From positions 54,435 through 118,434 of the forward strand of contig JAFWDQ010000012.1 of the NCBI GenBank assembly GCA_017516065.1: 64,000 nucleotides of DNA, in the 5' to 3' direction. Positions 1 to 8,596 of the stretch are shown piece by piece (the first letter of the stretch is position 1; the number at the start of each line of letters is the position of its first letter). The translations under genes were made by a program, and so were the position numbers. The notes beneath the pieces are model-generated. The model saw nothing but the letters and a program-made list of their open reading frames with translations. It did not search any database and was not told the origin of the DNA. This stretch comes from Oscillospiraceae bacterium (GTDB taxonomy: Bacteria > Bacillota > Clostridia > Oscillospirales > Oscillospiraceae).

Positions 1-1401
1 CTGAAGAACCTGGATCGGGTTGGCGTCACTGCGGGTGCTTCAACACCCCAGTGGATCATAAAGGAGGTCTATGACATGATGGACGAGGAAATCAAGATGG
101 GTGAGGATATCGTCGACAAGACAGAAGAAACCGTGGAGGAAACCGTGACAGAGGAAACCGCAGCGGAAGCACCTGCGGCGGCGGAGCCTGCAGCGGAGGA
201 ACCCGCAACTGAAGAACCCACGACGGAAGAGGCGACTGAGAAGCCCAAGGCTGAGGAAACGCCGGCCGAGGAGCCCGAACTGCCGGGCATCGAAGAGGTC
301 AACGAGGACGACACCTTTGACCAGATGCTTGACAAGACCTTTAAGACCCTCAACAGCGGCGAAAAGGTCACCGGCATCGTGACGGCCATTACCGCCACTG
401 AGGTCCATGTGGATCTGGGTGCAAAGCACGCAGGCTACATACCGGTGACGGAGCTGTCCAATGACCCCGACGTGGATGTGAATGAGATCGTGAAGGTAGG
501 CGACCCCATCGAAACGTACATCATGCGCGTGAATGATGCAGAGGGCGTTGTGACCCTGTCCAAGAAGCGTCTTGATACCATCAAGAGCTGGGACGATGTG
601 GAGCTGGCCAGAGAGAACCAGACAGCCGTGGAAGGCACCGTCATTGAAGATAACAAGGGCGGCGTGGTCGTTTCCGTCAACGGCATCCGGGTGTTCGTGC
701 CTGCCTCCCGTACCGGCCTGCCGAAGGGCGCCGCCATGAGCGAGCTGCTCAAGGAGAAGGTCCGTCTGCGTATTACTGAAGTCAATCGCGCCCGCCACCG
801 TGTGGTCGGTTCCATTCGTGCCGTGCAGTACGAGGAACGCCGCGCCGCGGCCGAGGCCGTGTGGAAGGAGATCGAGGTCGGCAAGCACTACAACGGTGTT
901 GTCAAGTCCATGACCTCCTATGGCGCATTTGTGGATATTGGCGGCGTGGACGGCATGGTCCACATCTCCGAGCTGACCTGGAGCCGGATCAAGCATCCCT
1001 CCGAGGTCGTCAATGTGGGCGATACCGTGGATGTGTACGTTATCTCCTATGATCCGGAGAAGAAGAAGATCTCTCTGGGTATGAAGGACCGCAGCCAGGA
1101 TCCCTGGACCAAGTTCATGGAGACCTACTCCGTGGGCAGCGTTGCCAACGTGACCGTCGTCAAGCTGATGGACTTCGGCGCTTTCGCGGAAGTGATTCCC
1201 GGCGTGGACGGCCTGATCCACATCTCGCAGATCGCGGATCATCGCATCGACAAGCCCGGCGACATCCTGGAGGAGGGCCAGAAGGTGGATGTGAAGATCA
1301 CGGATATCAATGAGGAGACCCACAAGATATCCCTGTCGATCCGCGCCCTTCTGCTGGACAAGCAGCGGGCCGCTGCCGCCATGGAAGTGGACGAGGACTG
1401 A
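1..1401 (+). CDS. ispH-rpsA: IspH-ribosomal protein S1 fusion (3' part)
   Basis: The reading frame is open from base 1 and runs without a stop into the S1 coding region, so this is the C-terminal part of a fused protein. The first 20 residues contain the IspH C-terminal signature [10 protein letters not shown], from the iron-sulfur reductase that makes IPP and DMAPP in the last step of the MEP pathway. An acidic Glu/Pro/Ala/Thr-rich linker of about 85 residues follows. Four S1 RNA-binding repeats then lie near visible residues 120-192, 208-275, 292-364 and 379-450; the third and fourth carry the classical GAFV/GAFA and HIS cores. IspH-S1 fusions are known in Clostridia. A start at ATG 76 is possible but unnecessary. 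The IspH catalytic part lies outside the window, so its integrity cannot be judged. A terminator follows directly. Confidence 0.93.
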   Translation: MKNLDRVGVTAGASTPQWIIKEVYDMMDEEIKMGEDIVDKTEETVEETVTEETAAEAPAAAEPAAEEPATEEPTTEEATEKPKAEETPAEEPELPGIEEVNEDDTFDQMLDKTFKTLNSGEKVTGIVTAITATEVHVDLGAKHAGYIPVTELSNDPDVDVNEIVKVGDPIETYIMRVNDAEGVVTLSKKRLDTIKSWDDVELARENQTAVEGTVIEDNKGGVVVSVNGIRVFVPASRTGLPKGAAMSELLKEKVRLRITEVNRARHRVVGSIRAVQYEERRAAAEAVWKEIEVGKHYNGVVKSMTSYGAFVDIGGVDGMVHISELTWSRIKHPSEVVNVGDTVDVYVISYDPEKKKISLGMKDRSQDPWTKFMETYSVGSVANVTVVKLMDFGAFAEVIPGVDGLIHISQIADHRIDKPGDILEEGQKVDVKITDINEETHKISLSIRALLLDKQRAAAAMEVDED

Positions 1402-1417
1402 TCCCTTTTTGTTATGA

Positions 1418-1450
1418 AACAGCCCGGACATCTGTCCGGGCTGTTTTTTT
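1418..1450 (+). terminator. Rho-independent terminator of ispH-rpsA
   Basis: Arms 1420-1430 and 1433-1443 form an 11-bp GC-rich stem with a 2-nt gap, followed by seven T residues. Confidence 0.93.
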
Positions 1451-1488
1451 AAAAAACTGCCGTCACCACAGCCCCTGAAACTTCAGTC

Positions 1489-1548
1489 GGAAGTTGTAAA
1501 GCAGGCAGATGTTTTTTCCGGGGCCCTTTGCCGCAGCGGGAAGTTGTA
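1489..1548 (+). repeat. Direct repeat GGAAGTTGTA, two copies 50 bp apart
   Basis: Identical 10-mers at 1489-1498 and 1539-1548 lie in the 303-base non-coding gap between the ispH-rpsA stop and carD. No reading frame with a ribosome-binding site was seen in this gap; it otherwise holds the terminator at 1418-1450 and the promoter at 1634-1662. Function unknown. Confidence 0.5.
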
Positions 1549-1633
1549 CAAAAATCAGAGGAGAATAAAGAGAGACAGAAAAAAACAAAACAGAGTCATA
1601 TTGAAAAGGTTTTTGGGAAAAAAGAAGTTTTCC

Positions 1634-1662
1634 TTGCAAAAGTGAAATAAATAGTGTAGAAT
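1634..1662 (+). promoter_or_regulatory. Sigma-A promoter of carD
   Basis: TTGCAA (1634-1639), 17-bp spacer, TAGAAT (1657-1662). The predicted start near 1669 lies downstream of ATG 1663, which supports the GTG start at 1705. Confidence 0.7.
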
Positions 1663-1704
1663 ATGATATGTGTAAATATGTTCTTTTGGACGGAGGTGAA
1701 CAGC

Positions 1705-2184
1705 GTGTTCCAGGTCGGGGATAAGATTGCCCATCCCATGCATGGCGCAGGCGTGGTGGACAGCATTGTGGAAAAAAAGATCAACGATAAGGAGATGCTG
1801 TACTACGTTCTGAAGATCCCCGTAGGCGGCATGCTGGTCATGATTCCGGCGGACTCCACGGAAGAGATCGGCGTTCGCCCCATCGTCAGCCGCGACGAGG
1901 CGGAGAAGATCCTGGAGAACATGGCTACCATTGAGACGGAGATGGTCCAGAACTGGAACCATCGTTACCGGGAGAACATGATGCGCATCAAGAGCGGCGA
2001 TCTGCTTGAGGTCGCCCGGGTTGTGAAAAGTCTGATGCTTCGGGATCAGTCCAGAGGGCTGTCCACCGGTGAACGGAAAATGCTCCACTCGGCAAAACAG
2101 ATCCTCCTTTCCGAACTGGTGATGGCCCTTGGATGCACCTATGAGGAGCTGGAAACCCGCATCAGCGACTTGATCGAAGCATAA
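1705..2184 (+). CDS. CarD-family transcriptional regulator
   Basis: A 159-residue protein of the CarD/CdnL family, which binds the RNA polymerase beta lobe through its N-terminal domain and modulates open-complex stability at promoters. The N-terminal half begins with the typical FQVGDKIAHPMHGAGVV segment and has the Tudor-like RNAP-interaction fold expected over about residues 1-65. The rest is helical and fits the DNA-binding half. GTG 1705 was chosen because GGAGG at 1692-1697 sits 7 nt upstream, whereas the earlier in-frame ATG 1663 has no ribosome-binding site and would precede the predicted transcription start. It has its own promoter and is followed by a short hairpin before ispD. Its specific targets cannot be read from the sequence. 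Confidence 0.88.
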   Translation: MFQVGDKIAHPMHGAGVVDSIVEKKINDKEMLYYVLKIPVGGMLVMIPADSTEEIGVRPIVSRDEAEKILENMATIETEMVQNWNHRYRENMMRIKSGDLLEVARVVKSLMLRDQSRGLSTGERKMLHSAKQILLSELVMALGCTYEELETRISDLIEA

Positions 2185-2208
2185 AAATATCGATGAGAGT
2201 GTTGTCGT

Positions 2209-2231
2209 AAGGCGGAGCAAGGCTCCGCCTT
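2209..2231 (+). terminator. Hairpin after carD, possible weak terminator
   Basis: A perfect 10-bp GC-rich stem (2209-2218 with 2222-2231, loop AAG) is followed by a mixed T-rich stretch rather than a clean T run. It may allow read-through into ispD. Confidence 0.5.
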
Positions 2232-2273
2232 ATTCGGTGTTTTCTTTCTGTTATTGTTTCAGGAGGTGGTTGT

Positions 2274-3002
2274 ATGTCCATCCGACGCAGAGCCCGTGGA
2301 AACGGAAGAAAAGCGGCCTTCTGTACCGCAGTTGTGGCGGCGGCCGGGTCTTCCAGCCGCATGGGGGGAGAGGACAAACTGCTGGCGCCTCTGAACGGCC
2401 GGCCTGTGCTGGCCCATACGCTGCTGGCCCTGGAGCATTGTCCGGAAATCCGCGAGATCATCGTGGTGACCCGGGAGGAAAGCCTTCTTGAGGCGGGCCG
2501 CATCTGCAGGGAGTTCGGCGTCAGCAAGGCGACAAAAATCATACTCGGCGGTGCCAGTCGTACGGAATCGGTGCTCAACGGCGTTCTGGAGGCAAGTGAA
2601 AAGGCCGACCTCATCGCAGTTCAGGACGGGGCGCGGCCGCTGACGACGCCGGAATTGATCTCCGCCGTGGTGCAGAAGGCTGCCCGAACCAACGCTGCTG
2701 CCCCTGCCGTTCCGGTTAAGGATACGATCAAAGAGGCCCGGGAGGGCCTTGTGGTCCGTACGCCGGACCGGAACACGCTCTTTGCCGTTCAGACGCCTCA
2801 GGTTTTCGAGGCGTCCCTGCTCAAGGGCGCACTCCAGAGAGCCATTGAGGACGGCGTCGCGCCCACCGACGACTGCGGTGCCGTGGAGCGCATCGGGATG
2901 TCCGTGTTTCTTGTGGAGGGGGACGAGAGAAACCTGAAGATCACTACGCCGCTGGATCTGGTGATCGCCGGGACGCTGCTTCAAGGGGAGGAAACGGTAT
3001 GA
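2274..3002 (+). CDS. ispD: 2-C-methyl-D-erythritol 4-phosphate cytidylyltransferase
   Basis: A 242-residue IspD, which joins CTP and MEP to make CDP-ME in the MEP isoprenoid pathway. The nucleotide-binding N-terminus [12 protein letters not shown], with the following DK, is intact, as is the GGASRTESV substrate-binding segment and the late TDDCGAVE and [12 protein letters not shown] motifs. There is a basic extension of about 17 residues before the fold. GGAGG lies upstream of the ATG. The stop overlaps the ispF start by 4 bases (ATGA), so the two are translationally coupled. With the IspH part at the left edge, three MEP-pathway activities lie within 3.5 kb. Confidence 0.95.
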   Translation: MSIRRRARGNGRKAAFCTAVVAAAGSSSRMGGEDKLLAPLNGRPVLAHTLLALEHCPEIREIIVVTREESLLEAGRICREFGVSKATKIILGGASRTESVLNGVLEASEKADLIAVQDGARPLTTPELISAVVQKAARTNAAAPAVPVKDTIKEAREGLVVRTPDRNTLFAVQTPQVFEASLLKGALQRAIEDGVAPTDDCGAVERIGMSVFLVEGDERNLKITTPLDLVIAGTLLQGEETV

Positions 3003-3475
3003 TGCGTATCGGACACGGCTACGACGTGCACCGGTTGACAGAGGGACGACCGCTGATCCTTGGCGGCGTAGAGATTCCCTGGACGCTGGGGCTGCTGGGG
3101 CACTCCGACGCCGATGTGCTGACCCACGCGGTCATGGACGCCCTGTTGGGTGCCGCCGGGCTGGGAGATATCGGCCGTCATTTCCCGGATTCTGACCCCG
3201 CCCTGCGGGGGATTTCCAGCCTGCTGCTGCTGGAGCGGGTGCGGGATCTTCTGCGGGAGGCGGGCTGGGAGCTGGGCAATCTTGACGTTACCGTCATCGC
3301 CCAGGCGCCAAAGTTGGCCGGATATCTCAGGACCATGGAGCGGAATCTGGCCGATGCCCTTGCGGCGGACCCGGAGCAGATCAATATCAAGGCCACCACG
3401 GAGGAACAGCTGGGCTTTACCGGCCGGGGAGAGGGCATTGCCGCCCACGCCGTGGCGCTGATCGAGAAAAACTGA
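2999..3475 (+). CDS. ispF: 2-C-methyl-D-erythritol 2,4-cyclodiphosphate synthase
   Basis: A 158-residue IspF, of normal family length. It cyclises CDP-ME 2-phosphate to MEcPP with release of CMP. Metal ligands are visible in GHGYDVHRL (Asp and His near residues 9-11) and GHSDADV. The C-terminal half contains the [20 protein letters not shown] segment typical of the trimer and active-site region. Two adjacent ATG codons (2999 and 3002) are possible starts; both are served by the GGGGAGG just upstream. It overlaps ispD by 4 bases. Confidence 0.96.
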   Translation: MMRIGHGYDVHRLTEGRPLILGGVEIPWTLGLLGHSDADVLTHAVMDALLGAAGLGDIGRHFPDSDPALRGISSLLLLERVRDLLREAGWELGNLDVTVIAQAPKLAGYLRTMERNLADALAADPEQINIKATTEEQLGFTGRGEGIAAHAVALIEKN

Positions 3476-3520
3476 CGAGACAGGCCGGGGAGTGCCCCGG
3501 CCTAAAAACAGGAGGATACC

Positions 3521-3940
3521 ATGAGGCCATACACACACAAGGTTTTGTACTACGAGACGGATCAGATGAGCATTGCCCACCATTCCAATTATATCCGCTG
3601 GATGGAGGAGGCAAAGATGGACTTCCTTGATCAGATCGGATTCAACTACGCCGTTCTGGAAAAGAAGGGCGTCATTTCACCGGTGGTGTCGGTAGAATGT
3701 CACTATATACTGTCGACCTTTTTCGACGAGACGGTGACGATCCTGGTCACGATGCGGGAATACAAGGGCGTGCGGCTGAAGCTGCACTATGAGATGCTTC
3801 ATCCGGATGGCAGGGTGGCGGCCGTTGCCGACAGTGAAAATTGCTTCACCGACCGGCAGGGCAAGCCTCTGGCCATCAAGCGTATTGATCCTGCCTTCCA
3901 CGAAAAGCTGTGTGAGCTGGCCGCTGCGACCGAGGACTGA
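3521..3940 (+). CDS. Hotdog-fold acyl-CoA thioesterase, YbgC/FadM-like
   Basis: A 139-residue single-domain hotdog protein of the 4-hydroxybenzoyl-CoA thioesterase family. The N-terminus has the family pattern YYETDQMSIAHHSNYIRWME, in which the Asp at about residue 15 is the usual catalytic acid and the Asn-Tyr segment starts the long helix. Length matches the family. An AGGAGG site lies 6-7 bases before the ATG. The GC-rich hairpin at 3482-3503, between ispF and this gene, is followed by A residues, so it is not a good terminator. The acyl substrate cannot be predicted. Confidence 0.85.
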   Translation: MRPYTHKVLYYETDQMSIAHHSNYIRWMEEAKMDFLDQIGFNYAVLEKKGVISPVVSVECHYILSTFFDETVTILVTMREYKGVRLKLHYEMLHPDGRVAAVADSENCFTDRQGKPLAIKRIDPAFHEKLCELAAATED

Positions 3941-4016
3941 GACGCGGAGCACGTCGAATTTTCAAGGCATTTGTAGCCCTTCGGCCCCTGCTGCATAGTA
4001 TGGGGCGAGAGGAGAA

Positions 4017-4289
4017 ATGCCTCGTATGAAATACAGCATTATCATCAGCCGCTCGCTGACACAGGCCCACCAGATGGCGGACGTGTGCAGACGGGCGGGT
4101 ATTTCCGCACAGCTTGTGCGCACCCCTGCGGTACTGCGGCAGGGAGGCTGCGGCAGCGCCGTCAGAGTTGACGGGCGCGATCTGCCGCAGGCCCGGATGG
4201 CTCTGTCCAGGGCCGGGATCACGTCGGCGCGCATCTATACGGCGCAGCCCGGGGGCGGTTGGCAGGAGGTCTCCGGTGATTTATTTTGA
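4017..4289 (+). CDS. DUF3343 protein, putative Se/S carrier
   Basis: A 90-residue protein resembling DUF3343. The pattern is a short alpha/beta fold beginning YSIIISRSL, then a conserved GGCGSAVRV segment near residue 43 whose Cys is the presumed sulfur or selenium carrier. Families of this type are annotated as putative Se/S carrier-like proteins and are commonly encoded beside a class V aminotransferase, as here. Its last 14 bases overlap the next gene. ATG 4017 has AGAGGAG very close by; ATG 4026, which gives MKYSIIIS, is an equally good start. The carrier role is a family inference. Confidence 0.75.
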   Translation: MPRMKYSIIISRSLTQAHQMADVCRRAGISAQLVRTPAVLRQGGCGSAVRVDGRDLPQARMALSRAGITSARIYTAQPGGGWQEVSGDLF

Positions 4290-5397
4290 CAGTGCCGCCA
4301 CGACCCTTCAAAAGCCGCCGTCCGTGGCCCGAGCCATGGTCCGGACAATGAAGGCCTGTGCCAGCCCGGGACGGGGCGGTCATCCGCCGGCCAACCGTGC
4401 TGCCGAGGCGGTCTATCGATGTCGGCAGGAGGCCGCCGGGCTGTTCGGCATGGACGATCCCCAGAGGGTGGTCTTCACATCCAGTGCCACCCACGCGCTG
4501 AATCTTGCCATCAAGTCGGTGGCAGCCCCTGGAGATCGGGTGCTGGTCTCCGGCTATGAGCACAATGCCGTACTGCGGCCTCTGGCGGCCATCGGGAACA
4601 TCCGGGTGGAGCAGGCGGCGGCGCCCCTCTTCGATCGGGCGGCGCTGCTGGAGAGCTTTCTCCGCCGCATCGACGGCGTCTCCGCTGTGATCTGCACCCA
4701 TGTATCCAACGTGTTCGGCTTCATCCTGCCGGTGGAGGAGATCGGCGCCCTCTGTCGGGAGCGGCAGATCCCCTTTGTGGTGGACGCCGCCCAGTCCGCA
4801 GGCCTCCTGCCCCTGTCATTTCCGCGCCTGGGGGCGGATTTTGTTGCCATGCCCGGACACAAGAGCCTGTACGGTCCCCAGGGGACCGGGCTCCTCCTGT
4901 GCGGGGAACGACCCGTCAGAACCCTTTTGGAAGGCGGGACCGGCAGCCTTTCCGCACTTTCCGAAATGCCGGATTTTCTGCCGGACAGACTGGAGGCGGG
5001 GACCCACAATGTGCCGGGGATCGCTGGACTGAGAGAGGGGATCCGGTTTGTTCGGGCTCGTGGACCGGAGCACATCCTGCGGCATGAGCGTCAGCTGGCC
5101 GGTCAACTTGTCGGCGCGCTCTCCCAGCTGCCCGGCGTTACTGTCTGCAGCGGAGGACCGGAGGAGTCCCGCAGCGGCGTCGTCTCCTTCTGTGTCCGGG
5201 ACACGGACTGTGAGACGCTGGGGGATCTGCTGGCAGGGGAGGGCATCTGCGTCCGGGCAGGACTCCACTGCGCCCCTGCCGCACATCGGAGCGCCGGAAC
5301 GCTGGAGACTGGGACGGTGCGGGTCAGTTTTTCCATCTTTAACACACCCGCCCAGGTGCGGCAGTTCTGTACCGTGCTGCGCCGACTGATCCGGTAG
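4276..5397 (+). CDS. Cysteine desulfurase / selenocysteine lyase-like class V aminotransferase
   Basis: A 373-residue PLP enzyme of the NifS/CsdB-like group. It starts IYFDSAATT; the PLP-binding Lys is in MPGHKSLYGPQGTG near residue 195 and the probable catalytic Cys is in RAGLHCAPAAH near residue 335, followed by GTVRVSFSIFNT. This fits removal of S (or Se) from Cys (or Sec) as alanine. The start is GTG 4276, with AGGAGG at 4264-4269; longer in-frame versions have no ribosome-binding site. It is translationally coupled to the DUF3343 gene, which suggests the two hand over a persulfide or selenide. No SelD or SelA is present in this window, so the substrate choice is open. Confidence 0.86.
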   Translation: MIYFDSAATTLQKPPSVARAMVRTMKACASPGRGGHPPANRAAEAVYRCRQEAAGLFGMDDPQRVVFTSSATHALNLAIKSVAAPGDRVLVSGYEHNAVLRPLAAIGNIRVEQAAAPLFDRAALLESFLRRIDGVSAVICTHVSNVFGFILPVEEIGALCRERQIPFVVDAAQSAGLLPLSFPRLGADFVAMPGHKSLYGPQGTGLLLCGERPVRTLLEGGTGSLSALSEMPDFLPDRLEAGTHNVPGIAGLREGIRFVRARGPEHILRHERQLAGQLVGALSQLPGVTVCSGGPEESRSGVVSFCVRDTDCETLGDLLAGEGICVRAGLHCAPAAHRSAGTLETGTVRVSFSIFNTPAQVRQFCTVLRRLIR

Positions 5398-5457
5398 GTC
5401 AAAAAGCGTCGTTTTGGGCCGCAATCCCGGAAATTAACCAAATATTCACAGATATTT

Positions 5458-5498
5458 CATCCGCCCGTCTTGTCATTCGGGCGGATGTATTATATAAT
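5458..5498 (+). promoter_or_regulatory. Sigma-A promoter of cdaA within an inverted repeat
   Basis: TTGTCA (5470-5475), 17-bp spacer, TATAAT (5493-5498). A perfect 10-bp inverted repeat, CATCCGCCCG at 5458-5467 and CGGGCGGATG at 5478-5487, flanks the -35 box, so it could be an operator. It lacks a T tract on the plus strand and lies upstream of the predicted start, so it is not the terminator of this transcript. Confidence 0.72.
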
Positions 5499-5557
5499 AA
5501 ATAAAATCAGGAATAATGCCTTTCAATCAGGCTCAGGAAGGGAGGCGCGGCCGCGTC

Positions 5558-6460
5558 GTGGCACATCTGGCGAACTTTTTTCACATTATTTGGCGTTTTC
5601 TGTTGACGCTGAACTTTACGGATATTATTGACATTGCGATCATCACTTTCGTGATCTATAAGCTCCTGCGGATGCTGCGTGCCGCGCGTTCCGGACAGCT
5701 TGCCCGGGGCATCCTGTTTTTCTTTATCGCCCTGTGGATTTCATCGATCTGCAAGCTCACGGTTGTCAACTTCCTGCTCAACCGTGCCGTCGAGGTCGGA
5801 TTGCTGGCCCTGGTTATCATCTTCCAGCCCGAGATCCGCCGATTCCTGGAGCGGCTGGGCAGCGGCGAGACTGTGAACCGGATCTTCCACACCCAGCAGA
5901 CGCCAAAGGAACTGGAGGCTACCATTACGGAAATGGTGGCAGCGTTTACAGATATGTCCAAGGACCGCACCGGCGCGCTGGTGGTCTTTGAGCGGACTTC
6001 CAACCTCAGCGACATCATGAAGACCGGCGTGACGCTGGACTGTGCCGTCAACAGGGAGCTGATCAAGAACATCTTCTATTCAAAAGCACCGCTCCATGAC
6101 GGGGCCATCATCATTCGGGAGGGGCGTGTCGCCGCGGCCGGCTGCGTGCTCCCCCTGTCGCAGAATCAGAACCTGAGCCGCGATCTGGGTATGCGCCATC
6201 GGGCAGGCATCGGCATGTCGGAGAACTCCGACGCCGTGGTTGCCATTGTCTCCGAGGAGACGGGCGGCATCTCCGTAGCCATGCACGGCGTGCTCAAGCG
6301 GCACCTGGCGGCTGAGACCCTGGAGAGACTGCTGCAGCTGGAGCTGCTGCCGGAGGAACCGGAGGACCGGATGTCCCGCAGCAGCCTGTTCCGTAGCGCT
6401 TTCTGGATGCAGAACTGGAAAAGGAAGAACGGGAATGATCAGGAGAATCATCAACAATAA
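5558..6460 (+). CDS. cdaA: Diadenylate cyclase CdaA
   Basis: A membrane-bound c-di-AMP synthase of about 300 residues. Three hydrophobic helices occupy roughly the first 90 residues (around TDIIDIAIITFVIYKLL, ILFFFIALWISSICKLTVV and LLALVIIF). The DAC domain follows, with the catalytic LHDGA motif near residue 182 and RHRAG near residue 215. GTG 5558 has GGGAGG upstream at a slightly long 12-base spacing; ATG 5516, in frame, is an alternative but would leave only an 11-base leader from the predicted promoter. It overlaps cdaR by 26 bases. Beyond the DAC domain there is a polar tail of about 40 residues. Confidence 0.92.
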   Translation: MAHLANFFHIIWRFLLTLNFTDIIDIAIITFVIYKLLRMLRAARSGQLARGILFFFIALWISSICKLTVVNFLLNRAVEVGLLALVIIFQPEIRRFLERLGSGETVNRIFHTQQTPKELEATITEMVAAFTDMSKDRTGALVVFERTSNLSDIMKTGVTLDCAVNRELIKNIFYSKAPLHDGAIIIREGRVAAAGCVLPLSQNQNLSRDLGMRHRAGIGMSENSDAVVAIVSEETGGISVAMHGVLKRHLAAETLERLLQLELLPEEPEDRMSRSSLFRSAFWMQNWKRKNGNDQENHQQ

Positions 6461-7664
6461 GATCGTCCATATCGTGTTTGCCCTTCTGCTGGCGCTTTTG
6501 CTCTGGTTCTACGTGGTCAATCAGGAAAATCCCGACGACGTAGACCTGGTCTTTCGGGACGTTGTGATCCAGTATGAAGGAGAAGACGACATACTGGCGT
6601 CGGAGAATCTCAGCATCACCTCAGACAACGATACCATCGATCTTCGTCTGGAGGGCAAGCGGCGTGAGCTGCTGAGGCTGGATTCCTCTGACCTGTATCT
6701 GGTTGTGGACGTTTCCAATATCGACGAGCCGGGGACCTATTCGCTGCCCTATCGGCTGTCTCTGCCTCTGGGCATCAGCGCCACCGTCTCCGAAGACAGC
6801 CCGCAGGAGATCACTGTCACCGTTTCCCGCTTTGCCGAGAAGTCGATCCCCGTCACCGCCGTGTTCAACGGCAGTGTGGCAACGGGCTATCTTGCTGACG
6901 ACAACATCTCCGTTTATCCCGACTCCATCGTGATCTCCGGCAGAGAGGAAGATGTGGCGCAGGTGGACCACGCTCTGGTCACCCTCTCCGGCTCCGGGCT
7001 CCGGGAGTCTATCGTTGAGAGCATGCCCTTCACGCTGGTGGATGCCGATGGCAACACCCTGTCCTTCGAGGATATGACGCTCAGCAGAGAGCAGGTCACG
7101 GTGAAATTCCCCATTCTGCTGCAGAAGAAGGTCCCCCTGACCGTTGCCCTGCAGGAGGGCGGCGGCGCCACGGAGGCAAATGTGAGCTGGTCGATGTCCC
7201 AGGATTCCCTGCACATTGCGGCGGAAGAGGACGTGCTCAACACCATCGACTCCATTGAATTGGGCGTCATCGATCTGGCGCAGGTGGAGGAGAACGGTAC
7301 TTATCTCTTCCCGATCACCCTGCCGGAAGGCGTGCGGAATCTCAGCGGCGTGACGGAGATTCAGGTGGATGTGACCGTCCGGGGCCTGGCCACAAAGCAG
7401 GTAGAGACCACCAACATCTCCTGCATCAACGTGACGGAGCGTTATACGGCCTCAGTGGTGACCGACAGCCTGACAGTGACCCTCCGGGGACCGGAAGAGG
7501 ACCTTGCGGCGGTGACAGGCGACAATGTCCTGGTGGATGCGGATCTGTCCGAGATCGGCGGCGCCACCGGCATCTATACCGTGCCGGCCGTAGCCCATGT
7601 GGAGGGCAGCGATACCGTGGGCGTCATCGGGACTTATAAAGTCACCGTGTCCCAGAAGCGGTAA
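6435..7664 (+). CDS. cdaR: CdaR/YbbR, CdaA regulator
   Basis: A 409-residue single-pass membrane protein. One N-terminal helix (about residues 10-28, HIVFALLLALLLWFYVV) is followed by several extracytoplasmic beta-rich YbbR repeats of about 80 residues, marked by recurrent patterns such as ITVTVSRFAEKSIPVTA, VTVKFPILLQKKVPLTV and VDVTVRGLATKQVETTN. In Bacillus and Listeria this protein binds and modulates CdaA. The gene starts inside the cdaA coding region, which points to coupled expression. glmM, often third in this cluster, is not present here. Confidence 0.9.
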   Translation: MIRRIINNKIVHIVFALLLALLLWFYVVNQENPDDVDLVFRDVVIQYEGEDDILASENLSITSDNDTIDLRLEGKRRELLRLDSSDLYLVVDVSNIDEPGTYSLPYRLSLPLGISATVSEDSPQEITVTVSRFAEKSIPVTAVFNGSVATGYLADDNISVYPDSIVISGREEDVAQVDHALVTLSGSGLRESIVESMPFTLVDADGNTLSFEDMTLSREQVTVKFPILLQKKVPLTVALQEGGGATEANVSWSMSQDSLHIAAEEDVLNTIDSIELGVIDLAQVEENGTYLFPITLPEGVRNLSGVTEIQVDVTVRGLATKQVETTNISCINVTERYTASVVTDSLTVTLRGPEEDLAAVTGDNVLVDADLSEIGGATGIYTVPAVAHVEGSDTVGVIGTYKVTVSQKR

Positions 7665-7667
7665 GCC

Positions 7668-8549
7668 ATGTTCGGCTATATTCGACCCTTTCGGGATGAG
7701 CTGAAGATGCGGGACTTCGACCGCTTTCGCTCCGCTTACTGCGGCCTGTGTCACACCATGGGCCGCCGGTGCGGGCCTCTGTCCCGGCTGCTGCTCAATT
7801 ACGATTTTACTTTTCTGGCTATCCTGCTCTCTGCGGCCTGTGAGATACCCTGCCGCGGCACCTGCCGTCGGTGTGTGGTGCACCCGCTGCAGCGTCGGGG
7901 CTGTTCCGAGCCATCCCAGGCGCTGGATCTGGCGGCGGATGAGAGCATGATCCTGGCCTGGTGGAAGCTGCGGGATAACGTGCAGGACAAAGCTTTTTTC
8001 AAAGGCCTCCCGGATCGGTTCGGGGCGGCGCTGCTGCGCAGAGCCTATCGCCGGGCGGCCAGGAACAGGCCGGAGTTTGATGCCATGACCCAACAATGCC
8101 TGGATGATCTTCGGGTGCTGGAGCAGGCACGCTCGCCATCCCTGGACCGTACGGCGGACGCCTCCGCCCGGCTCCTGGCGGCGGCGGCCAGATCCGTGCC
8201 GGACGAAAACCGGATGCGGGTGCTGGAGCAGCTGCTCTACCATGTCGGCCGCTGGATCTATCTGGCAGACGCCTTCCACGACCGGAAAAAGGATGCGGAG
8301 AGCGGTGCCTATAATCCGTTACTGTGCTGCTTTCCGGAGGGGCCGGACCTGGGTCCGGAGGCCCGGGAGCGTCTGGAGCTGACCATGACCCATTCCCTGA
8401 ATCTGGCAGGCTCCGCCTTTTCTCTCCTGCCGGAGGGCCCCTGGTCCCCGGTGTTGGAGAACATCCTCTTTCTGGGCATGCCTGCGGCGCAGACTGCGGT
8501 GCTGGCCGACGCCTGGAATCCGGGACGGAGACGCGGCGTACGGGAATAA
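7668..8549 (+). CDS. DUF5685 family protein
   Basis: A 293-residue protein recognised as DUF5685 by its start, [20 protein letters not shown], followed by [13 protein letters not shown]. Two further Cys-rich stretches lie near residues 60-80 ([18 protein letters not shown]). No membrane helix is evident and the rest is mostly alpha-helical. The seven or so clustered N-terminal Cys residues suggest metal binding. No function is established. It starts 3 bases after cdaR and precedes a J-domain protein whose tail is also Cys-rich; the pairing suggests a shared role, possibly in metalloprotein handling, which is inference only. Confidence 0.75.
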   Translation: MFGYIRPFRDELKMRDFDRFRSAYCGLCHTMGRRCGPLSRLLLNYDFTFLAILLSAACEIPCRGTCRRCVVHPLQRRGCSEPSQALDLAADESMILAWWKLRDNVQDKAFFKGLPDRFGAALLRRAYRRAARNRPEFDAMTQQCLDDLRVLEQARSPSLDRTADASARLLAAAARSVPDENRMRVLEQLLYHVGRWIYLADAFHDRKKDAESGAYNPLLCCFPEGPDLGPEARERLELTMTHSLNLAGSAFSLLPEGPWSPVLENILFLGMPAAQTAVLADAWNPGRRRGVRE

Positions 8550-8596
8550 GAGACGGAAACGTGTTCCGGACACCAACCAAAGACAGGAGTGCTTGC

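Noticed and set aside
40..1431. Long minus-strand open frame (463 codons) opposite ispH-rpsA
   Set aside because: Its translation is low-complexity His/Leu/Arg-rich, lacks a ribosome-binding site and mirrors the S1 repeats; a GC-rich antisense shadow.
3482..3503. Perfect 9-bp GC hairpin between ispF and the thioesterase gene, as a terminator
   Set aside because: It is followed by AAAAA rather than T residues on the plus strand, so it is at most a structure in the leader.
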